NCBI GenBank assembly: GCA_013042915.1
Contig: JABDPF010000039.1
Location: 1-64,000, forward strand
Source of the DNA: Lysobacterales bacterium
GTDB lineage: Bacteria; Pseudomonadota; Gammaproteobacteria; Xanthomonadales; SZUA-36
Direction: 5' to 3'
Length of the DNA stretch: 64,000 nt
Both the position numbers and the translations under genes were made by a program. The first letter of the stretch is position 1. Every line of letters starts with the position of its first letter. This document shows, piece by piece, positions 17,416-25,834 of this stretch. The notes beneath the pieces were generated by a model. The model worked only from the letters and a program-made list of their open reading frames with translations. It did no database searches and was not told the origin of the DNA.

Positions 17416-18042
17416 ATGGATGATGCTCGCAAATCAGCGGCTGCCGCCGCACTTCGCCCCGATCCGGACGCGAAACCTGTCAGTGATGAGAGCACCGAGT
17501 CGTTCGTCGCGTTCATGGACGACACCGCCCCGCAGGGTGGAAAAGAAAAAGATCTCACAACGTCTGGCCGAGCCCTGGACCGATGGTTCCGGGAACGTCA
17601 GAAACACCAGGGCGCACCGCGCTTGCTGGAGATCCCAAACGAAACGATGATCACGAACGGGGGGCCGTTGCGCATCACCGGCAACATCACCCTGGTCGAC
17701 GAAGACGGATCGGTGCGCTACGCCAATCATCTTACGCTGTGCCGATGCGGCCATTCCCGGTCCAAGCCGACTTGCGATGAGGGCCACCTGGACCGCGAAT
17801 TCCTGCATTCGGGAAAAATTTCCGCCGTATCGGATATCGCGGCTTCCAACCGGCCCAGCAAGATCACGATCTCGCTCATCAAGGATGGTCCGATCACGTT
17901 CCGGGGTCGCATGAAGCTGCACAACCAATTCAGCCAGGAAGTCGTAAAAATGAGGGGCTCCCTGTGCCGCTGTGGTCAATCCGCCAGCAAACCCTTCTGC
18001 GACGGATCTCACGAGCGCACGGGTTTCAAGTCGGGCCGGTAG
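17416..18042 (+). CDS. CDGSH iron-sulfur domain protein with two CDGSH motifs
   Basis: A 208-residue soluble protein with two zinc-finger-CDGSH type [2Fe-2S] motifs: CRCGHSRSKPTCDEGH near 108-123 and CRCGQSASKPFCDGSH near 183-198. In each the three Cys and one His ligands are present; the first has an extra-acidic CDEGH form. The first 75 residues are charged and not recognised. A GGAG ribosome site precedes the start. Function in bacteria is thought to be redox or Fe-S related, not established. Confidence 0.9.
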   Translation: MDDARKSAAAAALRPDPDAKPVSDESTESFVAFMDDTAPQGGKEKDLTTSGRALDRWFRERQKHQGAPRLLEIPNETMITNGGPLRITGNITLVDEDGSVRYANHLTLCRCGHSRSKPTCDEGHLDREFLHSGKISAVSDIAASNRPSKITISLIKDGPITFRGRMKLHNQFSQEVVKMRGSLCRCGQSASKPFCDGSHERTGFKSGR

Positions 18043-18158
18043 GGAGCCCTATCGCCGGCATCATCGGTTCAATCAAGTAAAGAGGAGTCTCGCTACCCTG
18101 ACCCCTTGGTTTTGTGAGTTGATTGCTAAACAAGGTGCTTACGCGGCACAATTCGCCC

Positions 18159-18512
18159 ATGGACCTGTTTCGCGTATTCCAGATCGAGGCGGCACACTAC
18201 CTGCCCAATGTTCCCGAAGGCCACAAGTGCCGCCGTATGCACGGCCACTCTTTCAGAATTGAAGTTCATGTCAGCGGCCCGGTGGGCGAGGAAAGCGGCT
18301 GGGTAATGGACTTTGCCGACCTCAAACGCGCGTTCAAGCCGTTGTTCGATCGCCTCGATCACTATTGTCTGAACGATATCGAGGAACTGGAAAACCCGAC
18401 CAGCGAAAATCTTGCCCGCTGGATATGGAAGCGCCTGGCGCCCGAATTACCCGGACTGTCGAAAGTCGTGGTCCAGGAGACCTGCAACGCCGGCTGCATT
18501 TATACCGGCTGA
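18159..18512 (+). CDS. queD: 6-carboxytetrahydropterin synthase QueD family protein
   Basis: A 117-residue PTPS/QueD family enzyme. The zinc ligands are His in EAAHYLP and the pair in MHGHSF; the catalytic Cys is in [18 protein letters not shown] and the C-terminal [13 protein letters not shown] match QueD. It converts 7,8-dihydroneopterin triphosphate to 6-carboxytetrahydropterin for queuosine. Start at 18159 was chosen because it begins at the conserved fold. No other que genes are adjacent and no preQ1 motif was noticed upstream. Confidence 0.9.
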   Translation: MDLFRVFQIEAAHYLPNVPEGHKCRRMHGHSFRIEVHVSGPVGEESGWVMDFADLKRAFKPLFDRLDHYCLNDIEELENPTSENLARWIWKRLAPELPGLSKVVVQETCNAGCIYTG

Positions 18513-18581
18513 ACGCCAGCCAGCGCAACCATTCGTGAGGGTTTTTGGGTTTTGTTCACGCCAATTGAAAACGCTTCGTTG

Positions 18582-18623
18582 CTGATGCAAGTCAATTACC
18601 GGCCCGGGCAGCCTTCGTAAACT
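18582..18623 (+). promoter_or_regulatory. FNR-type site and -10 element upstream of a candidate sRNA
   Basis: CTGATGCAAGTCAA (18582-18595) resembles the FNR/ANR box TTGAT-N4-ATCAA with one change per half. A -10-like TAAACT lies at 18618-18623, which puts the predicted start near 18630, about 41.5 bases from the site centre. This is the class II activating distance for FNR. Confidence 0.5.
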
Positions 18624-18629
18624 ACATCC

Positions 18630-18730
18630 GTCGATAGGGCAAAACACCGTCTTATCGAAGGAACACGATTGTGTGAAGACTCTCCAAGTCTCAAGATTTA
18701 GGCCGAACGCTAGTTCGGCCTTCTTTTTTG
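18630..18730 (+). ncRNA. candidate FNR-activated small RNA of about 100 nt
   Basis: Between queD and hemN there is no gene, but 18630-18730 has the parts of an independent small RNA. There is a first hairpin CGATAGGGC against GTCTTATCG (18632-18657, with G-U pairs), a second hairpin AGACT-CTCCA-AGTCT (18677... to 18691) whose loop carries CUCC that could pair with a Shine-Dalgarno sequence, and an 8-bp GC-rich terminator followed by TTCTTTTTT. The FNR-type promoter lies in front. It is similar in concept to FnrS, but I see no sequence similarity. Exact ends are estimates. Confidence 0.5.
18701..18730 (+). terminator. intrinsic terminator of the candidate sRNA
   Basis: GGCCGAAC-GCTA-GTTCGGCC followed by TTCTTTTTT is a textbook Rho-independent terminator. 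It stands 91 bases before the hemN FNR box, so it isolates the upstream transcript from hemN. Confidence 0.85.
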
Positions 18731-18820
18731 GTCATCGGAAATTATTGAGTAATCGGTGGCTTACAATTACTGCAAAATGACGAATTAATTGCCCGAAGTC
18801 ATTTTGGATGGGGCCGGGCT

Positions 18821-18834
18821 TTGACGCGAGTCAA
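18821..18834 (+). promoter_or_regulatory. FNR/ANR box of hemN
   Basis: TTGACGCGAGTCAA is a perfect palindrome with TTGAC/GTCAA half-sites, close to the FNR box. A TTTAGT -10 element at 18855-18860 gives a start near 18867, about 40 bases from the site centre, the class II activator position. The gene three steps on is fnr itself. Confidence 0.75.
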
Positions 18835-18891
18835 TTTTGCCACCCTTTTCATGGTTTAGTCTTTGCAGCACTCAGAATGTGGAAACCTTCA

Positions 18892-20283
18892 ATGGAACAA
18901 CGAGTAGAATTCAACACCGAACTGATCAAACGGTACGATGTGGCCGGCCCCCGGTACACCTCTTACCCGACCGCCGTTCAGTTCATGGAAGGTTTCGACG
19001 CGGAAGCTTATCGTCGCCACACGGCGGCCAGCAACAACGAGTTGATCCCCAAGCCGCTGTCGCTGTACGTGCATCTCCCGTTCTGCAAGTCACTTTGCTA
19101 CTACTGCGGTTGCATGAAGAAAGTCACGCGCCACACGCACCAGGCGGACCATTACCTGGGCCTGCTCGAGCGCGAAGTCGAACTGCAGGGAGAACTCTTT
19201 GACCAGGACCGCGAAGTCGTGCAACTGCACTTCGGTGGCGGCACACCCACGTTCCACGACGACGATCAGCTACGAGGCCTGGTGGGGCGTCTTGGGCGGC
19301 ATTTCGCACTGAGTGGCGACGAAACGCGCGAGTTCTCGATTGAAGTCGATCCGCGCACCGTGGGCACCGAGCGCCTGGGCGCACTGGCCGAGATGGGCTT
19401 CAACCGGATCAGCCTGGGCATCCAGGATATCGACCCGGCCGTGCAGGAGGCGGTCAACCGCATCCAGGACACCCGCTCCACGCTGGACATGATCGAGGGC
19501 TCCCGCAAACTGGGCTTCAACTCGGTATCTGTCGACCTGATCTACGGCCTGCCGCTGCAGACGGTGGAGGGCTTTACCGAGACCATCGATACCGTGGTCG
19601 GGGCGCGCCCGAATCGCCTGGCGGTCTACAACTATGCGCACCTGCCCCATATCTTCAGAGCGCAGCGCATGATCGACGCTGCCGACATCCCGTCGCCGGA
19701 GACCAAGCTGCAGTTGATGGAGCTCACCATCAGCAGGCTGATCGACGCCGGTTACGTCTACATCGGGATGGACCACTTCGCTCTTCCGGACGACGAGCTC
19801 ACGATCGCCCAGCGCGAAGGCGGCCTGCAACGCAACTTCCAGGGCTATTCCACCCGCCGCGAATGCGATCTCGTCGGCCTGGGTGTCAGCTCCATCGGCA
19901 AGGTAGGCGATTGTTACGCGCAGAACATCAAGGACATCCAGACCTGGCAAGCGACCGTCGCCGAGGGCAAATTGCCCATCTGGCGAGGGATCAGCCTCAA
20001 CACTGAAGACCGTATGCGGCGCCGGGTCATCGAATCGATCATGTGTCATGGAGAATTGCGGTTCGAGAATATCGAGTCGATGTTTGCGATTGATTTTCCT
20101 GATCATTTCGCCCGCGAGCTACACGACCTCGAGCAGATGGAAGCCGATGGCCTGCTCGAAATGAGCGGAGACGCCATCCGGGTGACGCCACCGGGACGGC
20201 TGTTGCTTCGCAACATCGCTATGGTGTTTGACGAATACCTGCAAGAGCAGGCGAACACGCCCCGATTCTCGCGCGTGATCTGA
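18892..20283 (+). CDS. hemN: oxygen-independent coproporphyrinogen III oxidase HemN
   Basis: A 463-residue radical-SAM enzyme. The cluster motif CKSLCYYCGC is near residues 65-74, followed by HFGGGTPT and the EVDPRT strand, and the C-terminal HemN domain is complete. It converts coproporphyrinogen III to protoporphyrinogen IX without oxygen, so it is needed for haem in anoxia. The start ATG at 18892 begins with the family N-terminus; an in-frame upstream ATG would place coding sequence over the FNR box and promoter. Ended by the terminator at 20291 and followed by fnr. Confidence 0.96.
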   Translation: MEQRVEFNTELIKRYDVAGPRYTSYPTAVQFMEGFDAEAYRRHTAASNNELIPKPLSLYVHLPFCKSLCYYCGCMKKVTRHTHQADHYLGLLEREVELQGELFDQDREVVQLHFGGGTPTFHDDDQLRGLVGRLGRHFALSGDETREFSIEVDPRTVGTERLGALAEMGFNRISLGIQDIDPAVQEAVNRIQDTRSTLDMIEGSRKLGFNSVSVDLIYGLPLQTVEGFTETIDTVVGARPNRLAVYNYAHLPHIFRAQRMIDAADIPSPETKLQLMELTISRLIDAGYVYIGMDHFALPDDELTIAQREGGLQRNFQGYSTRRECDLVGLGVSSIGKVGDCYAQNIKDIQTWQATVAEGKLPIWRGISLNTEDRMRRRVIESIMCHGELRFENIESMFAIDFPDHFARELHDLEQMEADGLLEMSGDAIRVTPPGRLLLRNIAMVFDEYLQEQANTPRFSRVI

Positions 20284-20290
20284 ATGTGAA

Positions 20291-20321
20291 CCGGGGGCGG
20301 CGGACAGCCGCCCCCGGCTTT
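20291..20321 (+). terminator. hemN terminator
   Basis: CCGGGGGCGG pairs with CCGCCCCCGG around a short loop (20291-20317), followed by CTTTAAAT. It lies 7 bases after the hemN stop. The T-run is weak but the stem is very stable. Confidence 0.7.
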
Positions 20322-20479
20322 AAATAAACTCGTTTTCCGAGCCCCCTTTTTTCGTCTGAATTTCCTGCAAAAGCAGGTAATCCCTGCTAGAATTGAACCC
20401 GCAAAGGGAATCTTTTTTTGTGAACTAGCTAGAACCAATATACGTAGTTCTACTCATGCGCCCGAGAGGTCCCCTGCAA

Positions 20480-20502
20480 TATAATTCATTTAAAAGCATC
20501 AA
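20480..20502 (+). promoter_or_regulatory. fnr promoter -10 with a possible FNR half-site
   Basis: A consensus TATAAT stands at 20480-20485, with the predicted start near 20491. TTTAAAAGCATCAA at 20489-20502 has a perfect right FNR half (ATCAA) but a poor left half, and overlaps the start point, where binding would repress. Autoregulation is possible but weakly supported. Confidence 0.4.
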
Positions 20503-20520
20503 TACCTTGGAGAGTGCACG

Positions 20521-21264
20521 ATGGAAAGCTCCCTCAGAGTCGCCAACATCCGTGATTACCGTCGCGAACCGTCGCGTTCGCAAGTAGCCTGCAGCCGTTG
20601 CGCCCTGGGTGAACTCTGCCTTCCAAGAGGCCTGACACCCGATGAAACCGAGCGTTTCGAACAGATCGTTCATCGTTCTCGGCCCATCCAACCGGGCGAA
20701 CACCTGTTTCGCGCGGGAGACGAGTTCCGCTCGGTCGCGTCCGTGCGCACCGGTTGCTTCAAGAGCTACGTGATCGATCACGAAGGCCAGGAACAGGTTC
20801 TCGGCTTCCACCTGCCCGGTGAGATCATTGGCCTCGACGCCATCCATTCCTGTAAGCACGTGGCCAACGTGGTGGCATTGGACACCAGCGCAGTGTGTGG
20901 CCTCACGTTCGATACGGTTACCGGTATGGCACGCCACATGCCGGAATTGCAGAACGAGTTGTTCCGGGTGATGAGCCAGCGCATCAGTGAGTTGGAGACG
21001 ATCGCGGGCGACCTCAGCGCGGATGAGCGCATCGCGATGTTCCTGCTGTCGTTGTCTGAACGATTTGCACGACGCGGTTACTCCGACAAGGAATTCATCC
21101 TGGCCATGTCACGGCGCGACATAGCCAGCTACCTGCGACTTGCCACCGAGACCGTCAGCCGCGTGCTGGCCCGGTTCCAGAAAGCCGGCGTGGTCAAGGT
21201 CGATCGGAAGCAGGTGCAGATCCTGGATATCCAGGAATTGAAGGTGATCGCGCGAAAGTCCTGA
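20521..21264 (+). CDS. fnr: anaerobic transcriptional regulator FNR (ANR)
   Basis: A 247-residue Crp/Fnr family regulator. The N-terminal CSRCALGELC gives the C-x2-C-x5-C spacing of FNR cluster ligands, and a further Cys in TSAVC matches the fourth ligand, so the protein should carry an oxygen-labile [4Fe-4S] cluster. The C-terminal helix-turn-helix has ETVSRVLARFQ, with the Glu, Ser and Arg that read the TTGAT half-site. It activates genes when oxygen is low. Its clear local target is hemN. A short spacer with a strong -10 separates it from hemN. Confidence 0.95.
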   Translation: MESSLRVANIRDYRREPSRSQVACSRCALGELCLPRGLTPDETERFEQIVHRSRPIQPGEHLFRAGDEFRSVASVRTGCFKSYVIDHEGQEQVLGFHLPGEIIGLDAIHSCKHVANVVALDTSAVCGLTFDTVTGMARHMPELQNELFRVMSQRISELETIAGDLSADERIAMFLLSLSERFARRGYSDKEFILAMSRRDIASYLRLATETVSRVLARFQKAGVVKVDRKQVQILDIQELKVIARKS

Positions 21265-21282
21265 CCATCGCGGACCGACGAG

Positions 21283-21312
21283 AAAAAGCCCGGTTGCAGC
21301 CGGGCTTTTTTA
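21283..21312. terminator. bidirectional terminator between fnr and slyD
   Basis: AAAAAGCCCGG-TTGCA-CCGGGCTTTTTT has runs of A before and T after the stem, so it can terminate fnr from the left and slyD from the right. Confidence 0.85.
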
Positions 21313-21318
21313 ATTTCC

Positions 21319-21801
21319 TCAGTGGTTTACGCCGCCCGGCCCGTGCACGTGACCATGGTCGATTTCTTCCTGGGTGGCATCGCGCAGATCCTTTATTTCC
21401 ACGTCGAAGGTCAGCGCCTGACCGGCCAGCGGGTGATTGGCGTCGACGTCCACGTTGAAGCGACCCACCTTGACGATCACTGCCTGTATCGGTCCTGCCT
21501 TGGTCTGCAACTCGACGAACTGTCCGGCCTTGAGCTTTCGGGCGTTGGGGAAATGCTTGGCCGGAATGCGCTGGACATTGTTCGGATTCCGCTCACCGTA
21601 AGCCTCGACGGGCTCGACGGTCACCTCAAACGCGTCGCCGATGTCTCTGCCCGCCATCGCCTTTTCAAGTCCGGGCACGATATTGCGGTATCCGTGCAGG
21701 TACGTTACCGGATCGCCCTTGCGGGACGACTCGATTTCTTCGCCGTCGCTGTTACGCAGGCTGTAGTGGAACGTGACGACTTTGCGGTCTTCTATGGTCA
21801 T
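21319..21801 (-). CDS. slyD: FKBP-type peptidyl-prolyl isomerase, SlyD-like
   Basis: A 160-residue SlyD-type isomerase with an FKBP domain (VTFHYSLRNSDGEEIESS, YLHGYRNIVPGLEKAM) and the inserted chaperone flap domain in the middle (PNNVQRIPAKHFP). The long His-rich metal tail of E. coli SlyD is reduced to GHVHGPGGVNH. It accelerates prolyl isomerisation and acts as a folding chaperone in the cytoplasm. The start at 21801 begins at the conserved fold; the upstream in-frame part overlaps the neighbouring gene. Confidence 0.88.
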   Translation of the reverse strand: MTIEDRKVVTFHYSLRNSDGEEIESSRKGDPVTYLHGYRNIVPGLEKAMAGRDIGDAFEVTVEPVEAYGERNPNNVQRIPAKHFPNARKLKAGQFVELQTKAGPIQAVIVKVGRFNVDVDANHPLAGQALTFDVEIKDLRDATQEEIDHGHVHGPGGVNH

Positions 21802-21808
21802 GTTCGGT

Positions 21809-22270
21809 TCACTTCTCTGGTTCCACGGGCTCCGGCGCCCCGGTCTCGACGGTGATGGTGATGCGCTCCGACAGGACCGGAGGATCGTGGGGGACATGCC
21901 GATAATCCGCCAGCAACAGCTGCAGGGTGTGCACCCCTTCGCTCAATTGAAGCTCGGTTTCAGACTGCCCCTTGCCAAAATGGATGATTTGATCGGTTGC
22001 CGGTAGAGGCTGGTCCAGCCTCGGCAGTTCCTCGATGTCGATCAACAGGTGATGATGCCCGGTGTTTTCGATTTCCACTCCGGCCGGCGCCACGCCCATG
22101 CCCGCGATGCTGAAGCGGACCGTGAATACCGGTGGCACCACGCTGCCGTCCTGCACGTTGGAGAAACCCACCGCCGCTCCCTCTGCGGAGGGGGTGCGTT
22201 TCAGTTCCTTATCGGCCCATGCGCTGCTCAGCAGCAACGCGCTTATCAAAACAATTGCCCATTTTTTCAT
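21809..22270 (-). CDS. exported DUF4399 family protein
   Basis: A 153-residue periplasmic protein: signal peptide to about residue 19 (SSAWA), then a DUF4399 domain with VGFSNVQDGSVVPPVFTV, the GHHHLLID motif and IHFGKGQSETELQL. The His cluster GHHHL suggests metal binding. The function is not known. It lies 7 bases upstream of slyD on the same strand, so the two are probably co-transcribed. Confidence 0.88.
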   Translation of the reverse strand: MKKWAIVLISALLLSSAWADKELKRTPSAEGAAVGFSNVQDGSVVPPVFTVRFSIAGMGVAPAGVEIENTGHHHLLIDIEELPRLDQPLPATDQIIHFGKGQSETELQLSEGVHTLQLLLADYRHVPHDPPVLSERITITVETGAPEPVEPEK

Positions 22271-22324
22271 CGTATTCCGACCTCGTCACCAGCCTGGGAT
22301 TATGTACCGAACCCATCGGCTTCG

Positions 22325-24097
22325 CTACCCTTCGGCAACCGTCATCCAATGCTCGACCTCGCCTTCGAGTACGTCCAGCGGCACCGAACCGAGCGAGAGG
22401 ATGAAGTCGTGAAACGCGCGCAGATCGAATGAATCGCCCAGCGCAGCCTCCGCCTTGCTGCGCAATTCCCTGATCGTGTATTCACCAAGCTTGTAGCTCA
22501 GTGCTTGGGCCGGCCAGGAAATGTAGCGGTCTATTTCGGTATTCACTTCGTGCAGCGACAGGGCGGTGTTCGAAGCCAAATAATCCACCGCCTGCTCGCG
22601 GGTCCAGCCCCTGGCGTGGATGCCGGTGTCGATGACCAGGCGGCACGCGCGCCACATATCGTAGGTCAACCGGCCAAAGTGCTCGTAGGGAGTCTCGTAG
22701 ATACCCATTTCCACACCCAGCTTCTCCGCATACAACGCCCATCCTTCACCGTAGGCCGATATGTAGTCGAAACGACGGAACGGCGGCCGCTCGGATTGCT
22801 CCTTGGCCAGCGCGCCCTGGGTGTGATGGCCAGGCGCGGCCTCGTGCAGGGTCAATGCAGGAATGGCGTAAAGGGGCCGGCTTCGCAAGGCATGCGTGTT
22901 GACCCAGTAATAACCGCCCCAGTGCGCGCCAAGAGGGGCGCCGACGTAGCGCCCAGCCGTATAGAAAGGCGCGATCTCGTCGGGCACCGGCGCCACGCCA
23001 TAGGGCTGGCGTGGCAGCTGCCCGATCACCGACGGCAGCCGCCCGTCGATTTTCTTTGCGTAGTAGGAAGCGAACGCCAGCAACTCCTTCGCCGACTTGG
23101 CATAAAACTGCGGATCCGTGCGCAGAAACTCCAGGAATGCGGCGAAATCCCCTTCAAACCCGACCTCGGCGATGATCGCCTCCATCTCCGCCCGAATGCG
23201 CGCCACTTCCGACAGGCCGAGATCGTGGATTCGTTGCGGCGACCAGTCCACGGTGGCAAAGCGCCGTATCTGCGCCTGGTAGAAGCGCTCGCCATTGGGC
23301 AGGTCAAACGCGCCGAGGCTGTCACGCGCCCCCGGTCGATACGCCTCCTCGAAGAAGTCGTGCAGTCGCTGATAGGCCGGAATCACGTCCCGCGCGATGG
23401 CGTTCCGGGCCGTTTCGAGCAAAGCGGCGCGCGCACCGGCCTCCACCGATTCCGGAAGGTTCGTAAAAGGCGCGTAGAAGGGGCTGTCCTCGACGGTTTC
23501 GACGATTTGCGCGGTGATCGGCCCGTCACGGCCCACCATGATGATCTTCGGCTGGGTGATGCCCCTCTCCAGGCCCTGGCGCATCAGGGCGATGTACTGG
23601 TCCATCACCTCCGGCAATTCGTGCAGCCGGGAGAGGTAGTTCCGGTAGTCCTCGAGGGTTTCGAACTGGGTGTCCGCCGGCAGGCGGGCCCAGGCCATGT
23701 AAAACCCCCAGTCGCTGTTGAACGGCAGCAGGTAGGCTCCCGTCTCGTATTCGGCGATGAAGTTGTCGATCTGGCGACGGTAGATCCGGAAATCGATGCA
23801 GGTCTCCCGGTCCATGCGCTCGCAGGACAGGCGGCCGAGCTCGGCCCGGATGTCTCCCCAAAACCGGTGACGCCGCACCTGGTCCTTCTCGCCGACCCGG
23901 CCAAGGCGCCCCGCCTGCCCCCCGTGACCGGCAAGGGTCGCCAGCATCGGAAATTCTTGCAGGCGGAAGTCCCATTCCTTCTGATAGATGGCGCGGAAAG
24001 CCTTGCCGTCGTCCGCCTCGTCCGCCAGCAGCGGCGCAAAGGACCATGCGGCGAAGAGCGCGATCAACGCCAGGCAGTAGCGCAGGTTTCTGTTCAT
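22325..24097 (-). CDS. exported DUF885 family metallopeptidase-like protein
   Basis: A 590-residue secreted DUF885 protein. Signal peptide to about residue 24, then a long alpha-helical domain. The LTLHEAAPGHHTQG motif near residue 416 is an HExxxH-like zinc site and YGEGWALYAEKLG supplies the third ligand region; both are the landmarks of DUF885, which is related to peptidases. It probably degrades peptides in the periplasm. The start at 24097 is at the signal peptide; the longer open frame upstream is not conserved. Confidence 0.87.
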   Translation of the reverse strand: MNRNLRYCLALIALFAAWSFAPLLADEADDGKAFRAIYQKEWDFRLQEFPMLATLAGHGGQAGRLGRVGEKDQVRRHRFWGDIRAELGRLSCERMDRETCIDFRIYRRQIDNFIAEYETGAYLLPFNSDWGFYMAWARLPADTQFETLEDYRNYLSRLHELPEVMDQYIALMRQGLERGITQPKIIMVGRDGPITAQIVETVEDSPFYAPFTNLPESVEAGARAALLETARNAIARDVIPAYQRLHDFFEEAYRPGARDSLGAFDLPNGERFYQAQIRRFATVDWSPQRIHDLGLSEVARIRAEMEAIIAEVGFEGDFAAFLEFLRTDPQFYAKSAKELLAFASYYAKKIDGRLPSVIGQLPRQPYGVAPVPDEIAPFYTAGRYVGAPLGAHWGGYYWVNTHALRSRPLYAIPALTLHEAAPGHHTQGALAKEQSERPPFRRFDYISAYGEGWALYAEKLGVEMGIYETPYEHFGRLTYDMWRACRLVIDTGIHARGWTREQAVDYLASNTALSLHEVNTEIDRYISWPAQALSYKLGEYTIRELRSKAEAALGDSFDLRAFHDFILSLGSVPLDVLEGEVEHWMTVAEG

Positions 24098-24167
24098 CTG
24101 GGTTTGCTGTCCTCTCACCAGGCCGTCCGAGGGTTGAATTCGGTCAGCGTAAAGCGGTCGTGGGCGA

Positions 24168-25184
24168 TCACGTGACGATGAAGCCCTGCCAGAACGGGTC
24201 ATCGGTCGGGTCTACGGTGATCGCGTTGTGACCATACACCCGGGCCCAACCCTCGATACTTGGCACAATGGCCGGGTAATCGCCCAAAATAAGGCTCTGT
24301 TCGACGCGCCCCTCGAAGCGGCTTCCGATATAGCTTTCGTGGACGAAGCGGGTGCCCACCTCCAACTCGCCGCGTGCCGCCAGTTGCGCCATCCGCGCGG
24401 ACGTGCCGGTGCCGCAGGGCGAGCGATCAATCGCGGCATCGCCGTAAAACACGGCATTTCGCGCGTCCGCACCGGAGGCGAGCGGTTTGCCGGTCCACAT
24501 AACGTGCCGCATGTGGGATAGCCGGTCGTCATCGGGGTGGGAGAACCGATAGCGCGCGTTGACCCGCTCGCGAACGATGGGGCTGAGGCGAACGACGTCG
24601 GCCGCGGTCAGGGAGGACAGGTCCGGATAACCCGGCTGTGGCTCCACGATGGCGTAGAAATTGCCGCCGTAGGCCACGTCGAACATTAATCGACCACCGA
24701 GTTCCGGCATGTCGATCTCCAGTCCTTCCGAGTGCAGGAAAGACGGCACGTTTATCAACCTGACCGACTTGACCTTTCGCCCTTGCTGGCGGTATTCGAC
24801 ATCCACCCGCCCCGCCGGCGTTTCCAGCGACAGGCGCCCCGGCTGCCGCGGCTCAACCAGTCCGTTCTCGATCGCGATGGTGACGATACCCATCGTTCCG
24901 TGCCCGCACATGGGAAGACAGCCAGACGTCTCGATGAACAGCACGCCGATATCGCAATCGTCGCGCTTCGTGGGGTACAGGAATCCACCGGACATCATGG
25001 CGTGCCCGCGCGGCTCGTACATCAGCGCGGTTCGAATCCAGTCGTACTCGGCCACGAAGTGCTGTTGCCTGTCGAGCATCGAATCGCCCTGCAGGGTTGG
25101 AGCGCCCCGGTACACGAGCCGTACGGGATTGCCGCAGGTGTGCGCGTCGATGCAGTGAAACGTGGTCGGTTCGGTGGGGGTCAT
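24168..25184 (-). CDS. 4-hydroxyproline 2-epimerase (proline racemase family)
   Basis: A 338-residue proline racemase fold enzyme with both catalytic cysteines: MCGHGT near residue 92 and SPCGTGT near 250. Having Cys at both places means proton transfer from both faces, so epimerase rather than the Cys/Thr trans-3-hydroxyproline dehydratase. It would turn trans-4-hydroxy-L-proline into cis-4-hydroxy-D-proline, the first step of hydroxyproline breakdown. The start overlaps the regulator stop by 4 bases. The neighbouring DapA-like gene fits a later step. Proline racemase is the less likely alternative. Confidence 0.85.
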   Translation of the reverse strand: MTPTEPTTFHCIDAHTCGNPVRLVYRGAPTLQGDSMLDRQQHFVAEYDWIRTALMYEPRGHAMMSGGFLYPTKRDDCDIGVLFIETSGCLPMCGHGTMGIVTIAIENGLVEPRQPGRLSLETPAGRVDVEYRQQGRKVKSVRLINVPSFLHSEGLEIDMPELGGRLMFDVAYGGNFYAIVEPQPGYPDLSSLTAADVVRLSPIVRERVNARYRFSHPDDDRLSHMRHVMWTGKPLASGADARNAVFYGDAAIDRSPCGTGTSARMAQLAARGELEVGTRFVHESYIGSRFEGRVEQSLILGDYPAIVPSIEGWARVYGHNAITVDPTDDPFWQGFIVT

Positions 25185-25831
25185 TCGATTTCTGCCGCCA
25201 GTCGCTCGTTGAGGGCGATGACCGTGTCGGAGGCCTTTTGGGCGCCAACAGAGTCGCGCCGGGCGATCAGGCGAATCATCGCCGAGTGCGCCGCAATCGC
25301 GTCCGCCAGCCGCAGCCGGTGTCGGCTTGCGTACCAGAACCGCCGGCAATGCGTGCGCAGGGGCGCCACCGCGGCGGCGGCAAACCGGTTGCCGGCGCAT
25401 TCGTCAAGCCGACGATCAGTTTCTCTGTCGAGTTTCAAAAAGGTCTCGAAATCCTCGTGCGACGTTGCCAGCGTGCGTGCGATCTTCGAGAGCCGGCTGC
25501 GCTGGTCGTCCCGCGCGTTCAGCGCCGCCAGCCGAACCACCAAACGCTCGAGACCTTTGCGTACTTCCAGGATTTGCAGCAACTCGGTTCGCTCGATCGG
25601 AACGATCAGCAGGCCCTTCCTTGGCATGACGCGGATCAGGTCCTGCTGCGCCAGGCGCTGTATCGCTTCCCGGACGGGCGTTCGGCCCATCCCGAGGCGC
25701 TCGATCAGGTAGCCCTCCGAGACGACAGAGCCCGGCGCCAGTTCCAGCGTGACCAGCTGCCGCTCCAGCAAATCGAAAGCGTGCTCGGCCTGGCTGGCCG
25801 GACGCGGTCTGCTGTCGCTGCCCGGGCTCAT
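25181..25831 (-). CDS. GntR family transcriptional regulator (FadR/FCD type)
   Basis: A 216-residue regulator: winged helix at about residues 15-80 with VVSEGYLIERLGMGRTPVRE, the standard GntR recognition region, and an all-helical FCD ligand domain with the conserved Asp and His residues. It sits between the DapA-like gene and the epimerase gene in one overlapping transcript. It probably represses this cluster with a hydroxyproline-pathway intermediate as inducer. The palindrome at 26772 is the candidate operator. Confidence 0.88.
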   Translation of the reverse strand: MSPGSDSRPRPASQAEHAFDLLERQLVTLELAPGSVVSEGYLIERLGMGRTPVREAIQRLAQQDLIRVMPRKGLLIVPIERTELLQILEVRKGLERLVVRLAALNARDDQRSRLSKIARTLATSHEDFETFLKLDRETDRRLDECAGNRFAAAAVAPLRTHCRRFWYASRHRLRLADAIAAHSAMIRLIARRDSVGAQKASDTVIALNERLAAEIE

Positions 25832-25834
25832 GTG

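Noticed and set aside
18043-18158. preQ1 riboswitch before queD
   Set aside because: No preQ1 pseudoknot motif could be recognised in the short upstream region.
22505-24175. 556-codon plus-strand frame opposite the DUF885 gene
   Set aside because: Antisense shadow; the minus-strand protein has signal peptide and conserved HEAAPGH motif.
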